Shown here: in pieces, positions 9,105 to 19,037 of the stretch
How positions within the stretch are numbered: the stretch's first letter is position 1
How the letters are laid out: each line of letters opens with the position of its first letter
Notes under the pieces: model-generated
What the model was told of the DNA's origin: nothing
What the model saw: only the letters and a program-made list of their open reading frames with translations
Databases searched by the model: none
Position numbers and translations under genes: made by a program
NCBI GenBank assembly: GCA_021847925.1
Contig: JAJZNI010000129.1
Location: forward strand, 1-50,058
DNA length: 50,058 bases
Direction of reading: 5' to 3'
From: a bacterium
GTDB lineage: Bacteria > Chloroflexota > Dormibacteria > Aeolococcales > Aeolococcaceae

Positions 9105-10799
9105 ATGGCACCCACGGAGCCGGACCGACCCGTCACCGTCCACGGCGGCCGCCTGGTCGCCGACCGCCTGCGCGCGGGTGGGGTGGAGGTTGTCTTCACC
9201 CTTCCCGGCGGGCACATCGTCGAGCTCCTCCACGGCTGCGAGGAGGCGGGGCTGCGCGTCGTCGACGTGCGCCACGAGGGGTCGGCGACACTCGCCGCGC
9301 TCGGCTACGCCCTCGCCACCGGCCACCCCGGGGTGGCCGCGGTCACGGCGGGGCCAGGTTTCACCAACGCGCTGACCGGGCTGGCCGACGCCGCCCTGGG
9401 CAACGCCCCGCTGGTGCTGATCGGCGGCCGCACCGTCCTCAGGCGGCGCGGGCGCGGGGCCGTCCAGGATCTCGACCAGATGGCCATGGCGGCTCCGATC
9501 TCCAAGTGGGCGGCGGCGGCCCAGGACGCCGGCAGCGTGGAGCGCCTCACCGACGAGGCCCTGCACCGGGCCCGGAGCGGGCGCCCCGGCGCCGTCTACC
9601 TGGAGGTGCCGCACGACGTCTTCATGGCCCGCACGCCTGCGAGCGGCGGGGTGTGGGGCTTCCCGACCGCCGCCTCCCACCCCGCCGCCTCCCCCACCGA
9701 GCTGGAGCGCGCTCTGGAGGCCCTGCGCCGCGCCGAGCGCCCCGTCGCGCTGGCCGGAAGCGGTGCCTTCTGGTCGGGTGCGGGCGAGGAGATCGCCCGG
9801 CTCTGCGAGAGCCTCCAGATCCCCCTCGTCACCACCAGCGCCGCCCGCGGCCTGGTCCCCGACTCCCACGAGTGGTGCCTCGGCTCCTTTGTCCACGCCG
9901 GCATCGCGGTGGCCCAGGCGGATTGCGTCCTGGTGCTGGGCAGCGCCTTCAACGCCAACCTGGTCTACGGCGGCCCACCGCTCTTCAGCGAGGAGCACGT
10001 GCTCATCCAGGTGGACATCGCCGCCGAGGAGCTGGGGGGCAACCGCCGCCCCGACGTCGCCGTGCAGGGCGACGTGGGGAGGGTGGCCGCCGACCTGGCG
10101 GACGCGGGCTCCGGCGGGCGCGATCGCCGCGACTGGCTGCTCCAGGCGCGCGAGCTGACGGCGCTCTCGCGCCCCACGTGGGACGCGCAGGTGGACGAGC
10201 ACGCGGGGCCGCTGGTGCATCCGGGCGCGCTGGCCCGCGAGGTCTGCGCCTGGGCGCGGGACACCTGGAGCGGCGCGGCGACGCTCGTGACCGACGGGGG
10301 AGACTCCCTCACCTGGGCCCTGGCCTACGCGGAGGCGGAGCGCCCCGGGCACCTCCTCTCCACCACCACAGCCCTCGGGACCCTGGGCGTCGGGCTGCCC
10401 TTCGCACTCGGAGCGGCGGCGGCGCGCCCCTCCGAACCGGTGGTCCTGCTCACCGGCGACGGGGCCTTCGGCCTCAGCGCGATGGAGATGGACAGCGCCG
10501 CCCGCCAGGGGTTCCCGATCATCGTCGTCGTGGCCAACAACGGCGGCTGGGGGGACGTGCGCCACCACCAGCGGGCCGCCGTCGGCCGGGAGACCGCCAG
10601 CCACCTGGCGGTCTCCCGCTACGACCTGCTCGCGGAGGCGCTGGGGGGCCACGGGGAGCGCGTGGACACCGTGGCCGATCTCCGGCCGGCCCTGGACCGC
10701 GCCGCCGCGGCCGGGGTACCCGCGCTGGTCGACGTCCCCACCGACCCCGAGGTGCTCTCCGCCCTGCTCCGGGCGATGATGTCCATCGGGATCATGTAG
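9105..10799 (+). CDS. Thiamine-pyrophosphate-dependent enzyme, acetolactate-synthase-like
   Basis: N-terminal PYR domain (GGVEVVFTLPGGHIVELLHG...DVRHEGSA), C-terminal TPP domain (GDGAFGLSAMEMDSAARQGFPIIVVVANN). Alternative GTG start at 9099. Substrate not determinable from sequence. Confidence 0.75.
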   Translation: MAPTEPDRPVTVHGGRLVADRLRAGGVEVVFTLPGGHIVELLHGCEEAGLRVVDVRHEGSATLAALGYALATGHPGVAAVTAGPGFTNALTGLADAALGNAPLVLIGGRTVLRRRGRGAVQDLDQMAMAAPISKWAAAAQDAGSVERLTDEALHRARSGRPGAVYLEVPHDVFMARTPASGGVWGFPTAASHPAASPTELERALEALRRAERPVALAGSGAFWSGAGEEIARLCESLQIPLVTTSAARGLVPDSHEWCLGSFVHAGIAVAQADCVLVLGSAFNANLVYGGPPLFSEEHVLIQVDIAAEELGGNRRPDVAVQGDVGRVAADLADAGSGGRDRRDWLLQARELTALSRPTWDAQVDEHAGPLVHPGALAREVCAWARDTWSGAATLVTDGGDSLTWALAYAEAERPGHLLSTTTALGTLGVGLPFALGAAAARPSEPVVLLTGDGAFGLSAMEMDSAARQGFPIIVVVANNGGWGDVRHHQRAAVGRETASHLAVSRYDLLAEALGGHGERVDTVADLRPALDRAAAAGVPALVDVPTDPEVLSALLRAMMSIGIM

Positions 10800-10883
10800 C
10801 GGTCCCGGCGCGCTCAGCCTCCCCCGACCACGGAGAGGTGCGGAGAGGTCACGATCCCAGGCCGGGACGGCACCCGGGACCCG

Positions 10884-11072
10884 TCAGCGCCGGGGCATGG
10901 TCTGGAGCCGCCGCTCGAGCCGGGCGATGGCCTCGGCGTGACGCCGGGCCTCGGTCACGGTCTCGACCCAGGCGTCGGGTACCCGGCCCGCCCGGCGGCG
11001 CAGGAACCGCTCGAGGTTGTCCTTCTCCTCGCGCTCGGCGCGGCGGGTGGCGGCGTCACGCGGCCAGTGCAT
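10884..11072 (-). CDS. Small charged hypothetical protein (62 aa)
   Basis: ORF MHWPRDAATRRAEREEKDNLERFLRRRAGRVPDAWVETVTEARRHAEAIARLERRLQTMPRR. Divergent from phosphoketolase, fills an otherwise empty gap, purine-rich stretch upstream. Confidence 0.45.
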   Translation of the reverse strand: MHWPRDAATRRAEREEKDNLERFLRRRAGRVPDAWVETVTEARRHAEAIARLERRLQTMPRR

Positions 11073-11250
11073 AACCGGCCTCCTCCGGTCATGGTGCTCA
11101 GTGTCTGTCCCGGTCCAGTGAAGCGCGGCGTTCCGCGGCCGAGTAGGGTCGATGGCCAGGAAGGCCCGGGGCCGAAGGTCATCCGGGCTGGCACCGCCCC
11201 CGGGCGATGCACGAACATGGGGGGCGGGCACCCAGCCCTGGAGGAGCACG

Positions 11251-13629
11251 ATGACCCAGACGGAAGCAGCCGCGAACGGAGCCGGCCCCCTCTCCGACCA
11301 CGACCTCGCTCTCATCGACGCCTACTGGAGGGCGGCCAACTTCGTCTCGGTGGGCCAGATCTACCTGCTGGACAACCCCCTCCTGCGGGTGCGGCTGCGG
11401 CCCGAGCACATCAAACCTCGGCTGCTCGGACACTGGGGCACGACCCCCGGCCTCAACTTCATCTACGCGCACATCAACCGGGTGATCCGCAACTGGGACC
11501 TCGACGCGATCTACGTCATGGGACCGGGGCACGGCGGACCGGCGGCGGTGGCCAACGCCTATCTGGAGGGGACCTACACCGAGCTGTACCCGCACATCAC
11601 CCGTGACGAGGACGGGTTGCGCCAGCTCTTCCGCCAGTTCTCGTTCCCGGGAGGCATCCCCTCCCACGTCGCCCCCGAGACTCCCGGCTCCATCCACGAG
11701 GGGGGCGAGCTGGGGTACGCCCTCTCCCACGCCTACGGCGCGGCGTTCGACAACCCCGACCTGCTCGTCTGCTGCATCGTCGGTGACGGCGAGGCCGAGA
11801 CGGGCCCCCTGGCGACGGGATGGCATTCGAACAAGTTCCTGGACCCCGCCACCGACGGCGCGGTGCTGCCCATCCTGCACCTCAACGGCTACAAGATCGC
11901 CAACCCCAGCGTGCTCGCGCGCATCCCCGACGCGGAGCTGACCTCGCTGCTCGAGGGGTACGGCCACACGGTCCACTGGGTGTCGGGAGACGACCCCGCC
12001 ACCATGCACCAGCAGATGGCGGCCACCCTGGACACCGTGATCGACGAGATCACCGCCATCCAGAGGCGGGCCCGCGAGGATGGCGACCTGGCGCGCCCGG
12101 CGTGGCCGATGATCGTGCTGCGCAGCCCCAAGGGGTGGACCGGCCCCAAGATGGTCGACGGGCTTCCCAGCGAGGGCACGTGGCGCGCCCACCAGGTGCC
12201 GCTGGCCGAGGTCCGGACCAATCCGGAGCACCTCGCCCAGCTCGAGGCCTGGATGAGGAGCTACCGCCCCGAGGAGCTCTTCGACGGGCAGGGGACGCTG
12301 GCCGCCGAGCTGGCGGCGCTTCCGCCCAAGGCGTACAGGCGGATGAGCGCCAACCCCCACGCCAACGGGGGGCTGCTGCTCAGGGACCTGAGGCTCCCCG
12401 ACTTCCGCGGCTACATGCTGGAGGTGGCGCGCCCCGCCACCACCTTCTCCGAGGCCACCCGCGTCCTGGGCACCTGGCTGCGCGACGTGGTGCGCGCCAA
12501 CCCCGATTCGTTCCGGATCTTCGGTCCCGACGAGACCAGCTCCAACCGGCTGCAGGCGGTCCTCGAGGTCACCAACCGGCAGTGGGACGCCCAGACGCTC
12601 CCCGGCGACGACCACCTGGCCCCCCAGGGACAGGTGATGGAGATGCTCTCCGAGCACCAGTGCCAGGGCTGGCTGGAGGGCTACCTGCTCACCGGCCGGC
12701 ACGGCCTCTTCAACTGCTACGAGGCGTTCATCCACATCGTGGACTCGATGTTCAACCAGCACGCCAAGTGGCTCAAGGTCACGCGCGACATCCCCTGGCG
12801 CCGGCCCATCGCGTCGCTCAACTACCTGCTCTCCTCGCACGTCTGGCGGCAGGACCACAACGGCTTCTCGCACCAGGACCCCGGCTTCGTCGACCACGTG
12901 GTCAACAAGAAGGCCGAGATCATCCGCGTCTACCTGCCCCCGGACACCAACTGCCTGCTCTCCACGGCGGACCACTGCCTGCGCAGCCGCCACTACGTCA
13001 ACGTGATCGTGGCCGGCAAGCAGCCGTCCCTCAACTACCTGGGCCCGGAGGAGGCGATCCTGCACTGCACCCGCGGCATCGGCATCTGGGAGTGGGCGAG
13101 CAACGACCAGGGTGACCCCGACGTGGTGATGGGCTGCTGCGGGGACGTTCCCACCCTGGAGACGCTCGCCGCCGTCGACATCCTCCGCCGCGAGCTTCCG
13201 GAGCTCAAGGTCCGGGTGGTGAACGTGGTCGACCTCATGCGCCTGCAGCCCGACACCGAGCACCCCCACGGGCTCTCCGACCGCGAGTTCGACATCCTCT
13301 TCACGTCCGACCGGCCGGTGGTCTTCGCCTACCACGGGTACCCGTGGCTGATCCACCGGCTCACCTACCGGCGCAGCAACCATCCCAACTTCCACGTGCG
13401 CGGGTACAAGGAGGAGGGCACCACCACGACCCCCTTCGACATGGTGATGCTCAACGACCTGGATCGCTTCCACCTGGTGATGGACGTCGTCGACCGCGTG
13501 CCGGGACTGCAGTCCCACGCCGCCGCGCTGCGCCAGCACATGGCCGACGAGCGGGTGCGCTGCCGCGCCTACACCCGCGCCGAGGGCGAGGACCCACCCG
13601 ACATCCGCAACTGGACCTGGACGGGATAG
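11251..13629 (+). CDS. xfp: Xylulose-5-phosphate/fructose-6-phosphate phosphoketolase
   Basis: ATG at 11251 with GGAGG-like RBS. Full-length phosphoketolase motifs ([70 protein letters not shown]-type end region). Confidence 0.95.
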   Translation: MTQTEAAANGAGPLSDHDLALIDAYWRAANFVSVGQIYLLDNPLLRVRLRPEHIKPRLLGHWGTTPGLNFIYAHINRVIRNWDLDAIYVMGPGHGGPAAVANAYLEGTYTELYPHITRDEDGLRQLFRQFSFPGGIPSHVAPETPGSIHEGGELGYALSHAYGAAFDNPDLLVCCIVGDGEAETGPLATGWHSNKFLDPATDGAVLPILHLNGYKIANPSVLARIPDAELTSLLEGYGHTVHWVSGDDPATMHQQMAATLDTVIDEITAIQRRAREDGDLARPAWPMIVLRSPKGWTGPKMVDGLPSEGTWRAHQVPLAEVRTNPEHLAQLEAWMRSYRPEELFDGQGTLAAELAALPPKAYRRMSANPHANGGLLLRDLRLPDFRGYMLEVARPATTFSEATRVLGTWLRDVVRANPDSFRIFGPDETSSNRLQAVLEVTNRQWDAQTLPGDDHLAPQGQVMEMLSEHQCQGWLEGYLLTGRHGLFNCYEAFIHIVDSMFNQHAKWLKVTRDIPWRRPIASLNYLLSSHVWRQDHNGFSHQDPGFVDHVVNKKAEIIRVYLPPDTNCLLSTADHCLRSRHYVNVIVAGKQPSLNYLGPEEAILHCTRGIGIWEWASNDQGDPDVVMGCCGDVPTLETLAAVDILRRELPELKVRVVNVVDLMRLQPDTEHPHGLSDREFDILFTSDRPVVFAYHGYPWLIHRLTYRRSNHPNFHVRGYKEEGTTTTPFDMVMLNDLDRFHLVMDVVDRVPGLQSHAAALRQHMADERVRCRAYTRAEGEDPPDIRNWTWTG

Positions 13630-13679
13630 CCGGTGGCCCTCCGGATGGCCGGGGCACGGGTGGGACGGCCGGTCGCGGC

Positions 13680-14786
13680 ATGAGGATCCTGGTCGTCAAC
13701 GCGGGGTCGAGCAGCCTCAAGCTCTCCCTGCTCGAGGGCGGGGGCCCCCCGCTCCTCACCGAGAGCGTCCCGGCCGGCGGCGGCGGCCTCGACGAGGGGG
13801 GGCTCCGCGACGCCATCGCGCGCAGCGGGCCGGTCGACGCCGTCGGCCACCGGATCGTCCACGGCGGCACCGAGTTCACCGAGCCCGTGCTGGTCGACTC
13901 CCGCGTGCGCCGGCGCCTGGAGGCGCTCACCGACCTGGCGCCCCTGCACCAGCCGAAGTCGCTGCGCGGCCTCGACCTGGTCTGCCGCCTGCTCCCCGAG
14001 GCGCCCGCCGTGGCGTGCTTCGACACCGCCTTCCACGCCCGCATCCCGGACAGCGCCGTCACCTACGCGCTCCCCTCGGAATGGCGGCGGCGCTGGACGC
14101 TGCGAAGGTTCGGCTTCCACGGGCTGTCGCACGCGTACGCGTCGCGGCGAGCCGCCGAGATGCTGGGCCGGCCCGCGACCGGGCTGCGCGTGGTCACCTG
14201 CCACCTCGGCGCCGGAGCCTCGCTCGCGGCGGTGCGGGACGGCGTCTCGGTGGACACGACCATGGGCTTCACGCCCCTGGAGGGGCTGGTGATGGCGACC
14301 CGCTCCGGCAGCATCGACCCGGGCCTCCTGCTCTGGCTCGAGGAGCACGTGGGGATGCCGCCGTCGGAGCTGGCGACCACCCTGGAGCACCGCTCGGGGC
14401 TGCTCGGGCTCTGCGGCAGCGCTGACATGCGGGCCATCCTCGAACGCGAGGCGGCGGGCGATGGGGACGCCGCCCTGGCCGTGGGCGTGTACCTCCATCG
14501 CCTCCGCGCCGGCATCGCCCAGATGGCCGCGGCCCTGGGCGGGCTGGACTGCCTGGTCTTCACCGGCGGGGTGGGCGAGCACGCTCCCGACGTGCGGGCT
14601 CGCGCCGCGGAGGGCCTCGGTTTCCTCGGCGTCCTGGTGGACGCGGCGGCCAATCGGGAGGCTCACCCCGACTGCGAGATCAGCCCCGCGGGCTCGGGCG
14701 TGCGCAGCCTGGTGATCGAGGCGCGGGAGGACCTGGAGATCGCGAGCGGGGTCCGGGAGGCGCTGGGCCCTCGCCCGAGCGCCTGA
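13680..14786 (+). CDS. ackA: Acetate kinase
   Basis: MRILVVNAGSSSLKLSLL start at 13680; VGHRIVHGG, ACFDTAFH, GFHGLSH, CHLGAGAS, FTGGVGEHAP motifs. Confidence 0.94.
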   Translation: MRILVVNAGSSSLKLSLLEGGGPPLLTESVPAGGGGLDEGGLRDAIARSGPVDAVGHRIVHGGTEFTEPVLVDSRVRRRLEALTDLAPLHQPKSLRGLDLVCRLLPEAPAVACFDTAFHARIPDSAVTYALPSEWRRRWTLRRFGFHGLSHAYASRRAAEMLGRPATGLRVVTCHLGAGASLAAVRDGVSVDTTMGFTPLEGLVMATRSGSIDPGLLLWLEEHVGMPPSELATTLEHRSGLLGLCGSADMRAILEREAAGDGDAALAVGVYLHRLRAGIAQMAAALGGLDCLVFTGGVGEHAPDVRARAAEGLGFLGVLVDAAANREAHPDCEISPAGSGVRSLVIEAREDLEIASGVREALGPRPSA

Positions 14787-14795
14787 CCAGGCGTT

Positions 14796-14812
14796 GGGAG
14801 GGCGGGCCTCCC
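14796..14812 (+). terminator. Candidate hairpin after ackA
   Basis: GGGAGG-gcggg-CCTCCC, 6-bp stem and 5-nt loop, 10 nt after the ackA stop. No U-tract. Confidence 0.35.
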
Positions 14813-14825
14813 GTCCCCGGCACCG

Positions 14826-14857
14826 GTGGCCCGCCCGCGGCGCCGCGGGCGGGCCAC
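14826..14857. terminator. 32-bp perfect palindrome between convergent ackA and gltA; candidate bidirectional terminator
   Basis: GTGGCCCGCCCGCGGCGCCGCGGGCGGGCCAC is identical to its reverse complement and lies between two convergent stops. No U-tract. Confidence 0.5.
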
Positions 14858-14905
14858 GCCTCGCGGGGCGAGGGCCGGAGAGGCCTCCACCCCGCTGCGG
14901 CCCCT

Positions 14906-16222
14906 TCAGCTGGCGACGGCCGTCTCCGGCGCGTCCAGATGACGCACTCCGGACCCGACGTAGAGCTGGCGCGGCCGGGAGATCTTCTGGGCAGGGTCGA
15001 GGATGCCCTCCTCCCACTGCGCCAGCCAGCCCGGGGTGCGCCCGATGGCGAAGAGCACGGGGAACATGTCGACCGGGAAGCCCATGGCCTGGTAGATGAT
15101 CCCGGAGTAGAAATCGACGTTGGGATAGAGGCGGTGGCTCAGGAAGTAGTCGTCCTCGAGCGCGATCCGCTGCAGCTCCACCGCGATGTCGAGAAGCCGG
15201 TTGCGGCCGGTGACCTCGAACACCTCCTCCGCCACCCGCCGGATGATCCGCGCCCTGGGGTCGAGGCTCTTGTACACGCGGTGGCCGAAGCCCATCAGCC
15301 GGAACTCGCCCCTCTTGACCCGGGCGATGTAGTCCGGGATGTTCTCCACCGACCCGATGGTGGTGAGCATCCGCAGAACCTGCTCGTTGGCCCCGCCATG
15401 GAGGGGGCCGTAGAGGGCCGCGGTCGCCGCGGCCATCGCCGAGTAGGGGTCCGCATGAGAGCTGCCCACGCCGCGCATGGTGGTCGTCGAGCAGTTCTGC
15501 TCGTGGTCGGCATGGAGGATGAAGAGCACGTCCAGCGCATGCTCCAGGACCGGGTTGGGACGGTAGCGGGTGTCGGTCCGCTTCTGCAGCATGCTCAGGA
15601 AGTTGCCGGTGTAGGAGAGGTCGCTGTCCGGGTAGGCGTAGGGAAGCCCGGCGGAGTGCCGGTAGGCGAAGGCGGCGAGGGTCGGCATCTTGGCGATGAG
15701 CCGGACGATCTGGCGCCGGCGCACGGCGCTCGAGACGGGGTCCTTGGCCTCGGGGTAGAAGGTGGAGAGCGCGGCCACCGTGCTCACCATGATCCCCATG
15801 GGGTGGGCGTCGTAGTGGAAGCCGTCGATGAACTTCTTGACGTTCTCGTGGACGAACGTGTGGTGGACGATCTCCGCGGTCCAGTCCCTCAACTGGGCGG
15901 CGTCGGGCAGCTCGCCGTTCAGGAGCAGGTAGGCCACCTCCAGGAAGGTGGCTCTCTCGGCCAGCTCCTCGATCGGATAGCCGCGATAGCGCAGGATGCC
16001 GCGTTCCCCGTCGACGTAGGTGATGGCGCTCTCGCAGCTCGCCGTGTTCAGGAAGCCCGGATCGTAGGAGAGGAGACCTCTGTCATCCGGGCCGGTCGTG
16101 ATCTGGCGCAGATCCGAGGCGCGGATGGCCCCGTGGACCAGGGGGAGCTCGTAGCTCCTGCCCGTCCGGTTGTCCGTCACCGTCAGCGTCCCGGCACCGT
16201 CGTCATCGCCCATGGCGTTCAC
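14906..16222 (-). CDS. gltA: Citrate synthase
   Basis: 438 aa; GFLNTASCESAITYVDGERGILRYRGYPIEELAE, HADHEQNCSTTTMRGVGSSHADPYSAMAAATAALYGPLHGGANEQVL, GFGHRVYK. Confidence 0.95.
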   Translation of the reverse strand: MNAMGDDDGAGTLTVTDNRTGRSYELPLVHGAIRASDLRQITTGPDDRGLLSYDPGFLNTASCESAITYVDGERGILRYRGYPIEELAERATFLEVAYLLLNGELPDAAQLRDWTAEIVHHTFVHENVKKFIDGFHYDAHPMGIMVSTVAALSTFYPEAKDPVSSAVRRRQIVRLIAKMPTLAAFAYRHSAGLPYAYPDSDLSYTGNFLSMLQKRTDTRYRPNPVLEHALDVLFILHADHEQNCSTTTMRGVGSSHADPYSAMAAATAALYGPLHGGANEQVLRMLTTIGSVENIPDYIARVKRGEFRLMGFGHRVYKSLDPRARIIRRVAEEVFEVTGRNRLLDIAVELQRIALEDDYFLSHRLYPNVDFYSGIIYQAMGFPVDMFPVLFAIGRTPGWLAQWEEGILDPAQKISRPRQLYVGSGVRHLDAPETAVAS

Positions 16223-16423
16223 CTCTACCGCGTCTCATGCCCGATTCCCATGCCCGCACGATGGACCATGGACCAGGCCGATGACAGGGTAAACCGGTCC
16301 CCCTTCGCGGGGACCTGCGGACGGCGGCCGCGGGGGCCGTGGGTCCCGGCGGCTCCCGGCGCCGGCGCGCACCCCTCGCCGCCGTCACACCGAGGCTCCC
16401 CGGGGGCCGCTACCATCCCCCCG

Positions 16424-16882
16424 ATGGCCGGCGCGCCGCCGCTCCCCGAGGCTGCCTTCCGCGAGATCTACGGCCGGGTCCCCCGGCTCACGGTCGAGGT
16501 GGTGCTGACCCGGGACCGGGAGGTGCTGCTCACCCTCCGGACGATCGAGCCGTGCCGCGGGATGTGGCATCTGCCCGGCGGAACCGTGCGCTTCGGGGAG
16601 CGGCTGGCCGAGGCGGCGCGCAGGGTCGCGCGCGATGAGCTCGGCCTGGAGGTCGGCGCACCCCGGATGCTCGGGGTGATCGAGTACCCGAGCCACTTCG
16701 AGCACGGGCTGGACCACCCGGTGGGGATCGCCTTCGGTGTCGAGGCGGGGGAGGGCGCGGTCCGCCTCGACGGCACGGCCAGCGAGCACGGGTGGTTCCG
16801 CCGCCTTCCCTCCCCGATGCACGAGGAGCAGGCGCGGTTCCTGATCGAGAACGGCCTGGCCGTCACGGAGGAGCCATCGTGA
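16424..16882 (+). CDS. NUDIX hydrolase
   Basis: NUDIX box-like GGTVRFGERLAEAARRVARDELGLEVG. 152 aa. Confidence 0.85.
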   Translation: MAGAPPLPEAAFREIYGRVPRLTVEVVLTRDREVLLTLRTIEPCRGMWHLPGGTVRFGERLAEAARRVARDELGLEVGAPRMLGVIEYPSHFEHGLDHPVGIAFGVEAGEGAVRLDGTASEHGWFRRLPSPMHEEQARFLIENGLAVTEEPS

Positions 16883-17781
16883 GCGACGAGCACCTGGGAC
16901 ATCTCCGCCATCTGGCCCGCTCCCTGCGCGTCGAGCCGGGGACGCGGGTGCGCCTGCCCCACGGCTTCGACCCCGGGCACACGGGCGGGTATGTGCGGGA
17001 GGCGGATGCGGCTGGGGCGCTCGCCGCCGGGGTTCGCCTGCTCAGCAGCTACCAGGCCCGCCTCGCCGCCCAGGACAGCTACGGCCTGCTGGTGGTCCTG
17101 CAGGCGCTCGACGCCGCGGGCAAGGACGGGGCGGTCCAGCACGTGATGAGCGGCGTCAACCCCCAGGGGGTGTGGGTCCGCAGCTTCAAGGTGCCGTCCG
17201 CCGACGAGCTGAACCACGACTTCCTCTGGCGCTACACGCGGGACCTGCCCCCGCGCGGGGTGATCGGCATCTACAACCGCTCGCACTACGAGGAGGTGCT
17301 GGTGGTGCGCGTGCACCCCGAGAACCTGGAGCGCCAGCACCTGCCCGAGAGCGCCCGGGGGAAGGACGTCTGGGAGCGGCGGCTGCGCGGCATCAACGAC
17401 TGGGAGCGCCACCTGGTCGAGAATGGGATCCAGGTGGTCAAGATCTTCCTCAACCTCTCTCCGGAGGAGCAGCGCCGCCGGCTCCTGGCGAGGATCGACG
17501 ACCCCGACAAGAACTGGAAGTTCTCCGCTGCCGACCTCGCCGAGCGCGGCCACTGGCACGACTACCAGCGCGCCTACTCCGACGCGCTCACCCACACCAG
17601 CACCGAGGCGGCACCGTGGCACGTGGTGCCCGCCGACCACAAGTGGTTTGCCCGCGTGGCGGTGGCGGCGGTGATCATCGACGCGCTCGCCGCCATCGAC
17701 CCGCGCTTCCCCGAGCTCGGCCCCGACGAGCACGCGGCGCTGGAGACAGCCCGGGCTCAGCTCATCGCCATGAAGGAGTAG
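16879..17781 (+). CDS. ppk2: PPK2-family polyphosphate kinase
   Basis: GTG start overlapping the NUDIX stop. LQALDAAGKDGAVQHVMSGVNPQGVWVRSFKVPS, GIYNRSHYEEVLVVRVHP, SPEEQRRRLLARIDDPDKNWKFSAADLAER. Confidence 0.9.
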   Translation: MSDEHLGHLRHLARSLRVEPGTRVRLPHGFDPGHTGGYVREADAAGALAAGVRLLSSYQARLAAQDSYGLLVVLQALDAAGKDGAVQHVMSGVNPQGVWVRSFKVPSADELNHDFLWRYTRDLPPRGVIGIYNRSHYEEVLVVRVHPENLERQHLPESARGKDVWERRLRGINDWERHLVENGIQVVKIFLNLSPEEQRRRLLARIDDPDKNWKFSAADLAERGHWHDYQRAYSDALTHTSTEAAPWHVVPADHKWFARVAVAAVIIDALAAIDPRFPELGPDEHAALETARAQLIAMKE

Positions 17782-18520
17782 CCGGGGGGTCGTCGACCCG
17801 CCACTGGACGCGCGTGTCGACGCCCACCACCCCCTCCATGCGCCCGAGCAGCCGGGACGCCAGCTCCGCCTCGCACCTGGTCTCGACCTCACCGGTGATG
17901 ATCACGACGCCCTCTTGCACGGCCACCACCAGGTGGTTGGCCGCGGGCCCGAGCGCCCACCGGAGAATGCGCTCGGCGTGGCGCCGGAGCTGCTCATCGG
18001 GCAGAAGGTAGACGCGGAGCACGTCGGCGCGGCTGATGATCCCGACCAGCCAGCCTCCGGTGACCACGGGAAGGCGCTTGATCCGCTTCTCGCACATGGT
18101 CTTGGCGGCCTGCCGAACCGTGGTGTCGGGGTGCACGCTGATCACGGGTGCGCTCATCAGGCCCTGCGCCGTGACAGCCTCGCGGCGGCGCCGGATGTCC
18201 TGGGCGTGGCTTCCCTCGAACCAGGGGAGGTGCGTCCCACTCCCCTGGGCCAGCTCCTTCACCAGCAGGTCGGCCTCGGAGATCATGCCCACGACGTGGC
18301 CGTGGGCGTCGACCACCGGCACCGCGCTCACGCGGTTGCTGAGCAGGATCTCGGCGACCGCCTTGACGGGCGTGTCGGGAGGGACGGTCACCACGGGCGA
18401 GGTCATCACGTCACGGACGACGCGCTCCTTCTCCTCCCCGCGACCGACCGGCGCCGCCTCGCGGTCGCGCGGCGCTGAGCCGGCGACGAAGGCCGTCACC
18501 ACCATCCCCTTGCCATCCAT
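17762..18520 (-). CDS. CBS-domain pair plus C-terminal BON-domain protein
   Basis: Two CBS repeats (VRDVMTSPVVTVPPDTPV; AQGLMSAPVISVHPDTTVRQAAKTM) and BON-like tail (VVAVQEGVVIITGEVETRCEAELASRLLGRMEGVVGVDTRV). AGGTG-type RBS before the ATG. 3' end overlaps ppk2 convergently. Confidence 0.82.
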   Translation of the reverse strand: MDGKGMVVTAFVAGSAPRDREAAPVGRGEEKERVVRDVMTSPVVTVPPDTPVKAVAEILLSNRVSAVPVVDAHGHVVGMISEADLLVKELAQGSGTHLPWFEGSHAQDIRRRREAVTAQGLMSAPVISVHPDTTVRQAAKTMCEKRIKRLPVVTGGWLVGIISRADVLRVYLLPDEQLRRHAERILRWALGPAANHLVVAVQEGVVIITGEVETRCEAELASRLLGRMEGVVGVDTRVQWRVDDPPATPSWR

Positions 18521-18786
18521 CTCACACCTCCTCTGCGGGTGCGGAGGTTCGCGGGGGCCTCCCCCCTCAGCATCACGCTGACCCCGCCGAGGCACGGCGT
18601 AAAGGGCCATCGGTCACGTCCGGGGGGGCCGGTGCACCGGCAGGGCGGCTCCGGCCGGAGGGGGCTGAGATCCCTCCGTGAAGGTGACGAGGGCCCCATC
18701 GGGGCCGGCCCCGGGGCTCCGGTCCCTGCCGGCATGGGCCCTCCGGCCCTGCCCCAAGGGGCGGTGGCGGCCGTAGCATCGGGGTG

Positions 18787-19035
18787 ATGGACGGGCGGAT
18801 CACGAGCCGAGCGACCGGCGCCGCGGCCGGCTCGCCGCCGTGCGACGCCGCCGCGTGCATCACCTGCTCCGACGCGGCCGTGACCTGCCGGGTGCTGGAG
18901 GTGGATGGCGCCGGCCTGGCCCGGGTGGAGGTGGGATCCGAGCAGGAGACGGTGAGCGTCGCCCTCGTCGACGCCCGCCCCGGGGACACGGTTCTCGTGC
19001 ATGCCGGTGAGGCCATCGCCGTGGTGGGCGCCTGA
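18787..19035 (+). CDS. HypC/HupF-family protein, variant without N-terminal Met-Cys
   Basis: 82 aa; HypC-like fold (VEVGSEQETVSVALVDARPGDTVLVHAGEAIAVV) with an N-terminal CDAAACITCSDAAVTC segment. Abuts hypC. Confidence 0.7.
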   Translation: MDGRITSRATGAAAGSPPCDAAACITCSDAAVTCRVLEVDGAGLARVEVGSEQETVSVALVDARPGDTVLVHAGEAIAVVGA

Positions 19036-19037
19036 GC

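Noticed and set aside
10801-10868. GTCCCGGC ... GCCGGGAC inverted repeat and CGGAGAGGT tandem repeat after the ALS-like gene
   Set aside because: Arms are over 50 nt apart and the repeat has two 9-nt copies; not distinguishable from background at this GC content.
16255-16285. Short direct repeat ATGGACCATGGACC upstream of gltA
   Set aside because: Only two 7-nt copies in a divergent promoter region, with no further symmetry. Could be chance.
18657-18706. CTGAGAT element resembling the first half of a TPP riboswitch before the hypC operon
   Set aside because: The second half (ACC..GAACCTGATC and TAAT..GCG.AGGGA) is missing and the downstream genes are not thiamine genes.
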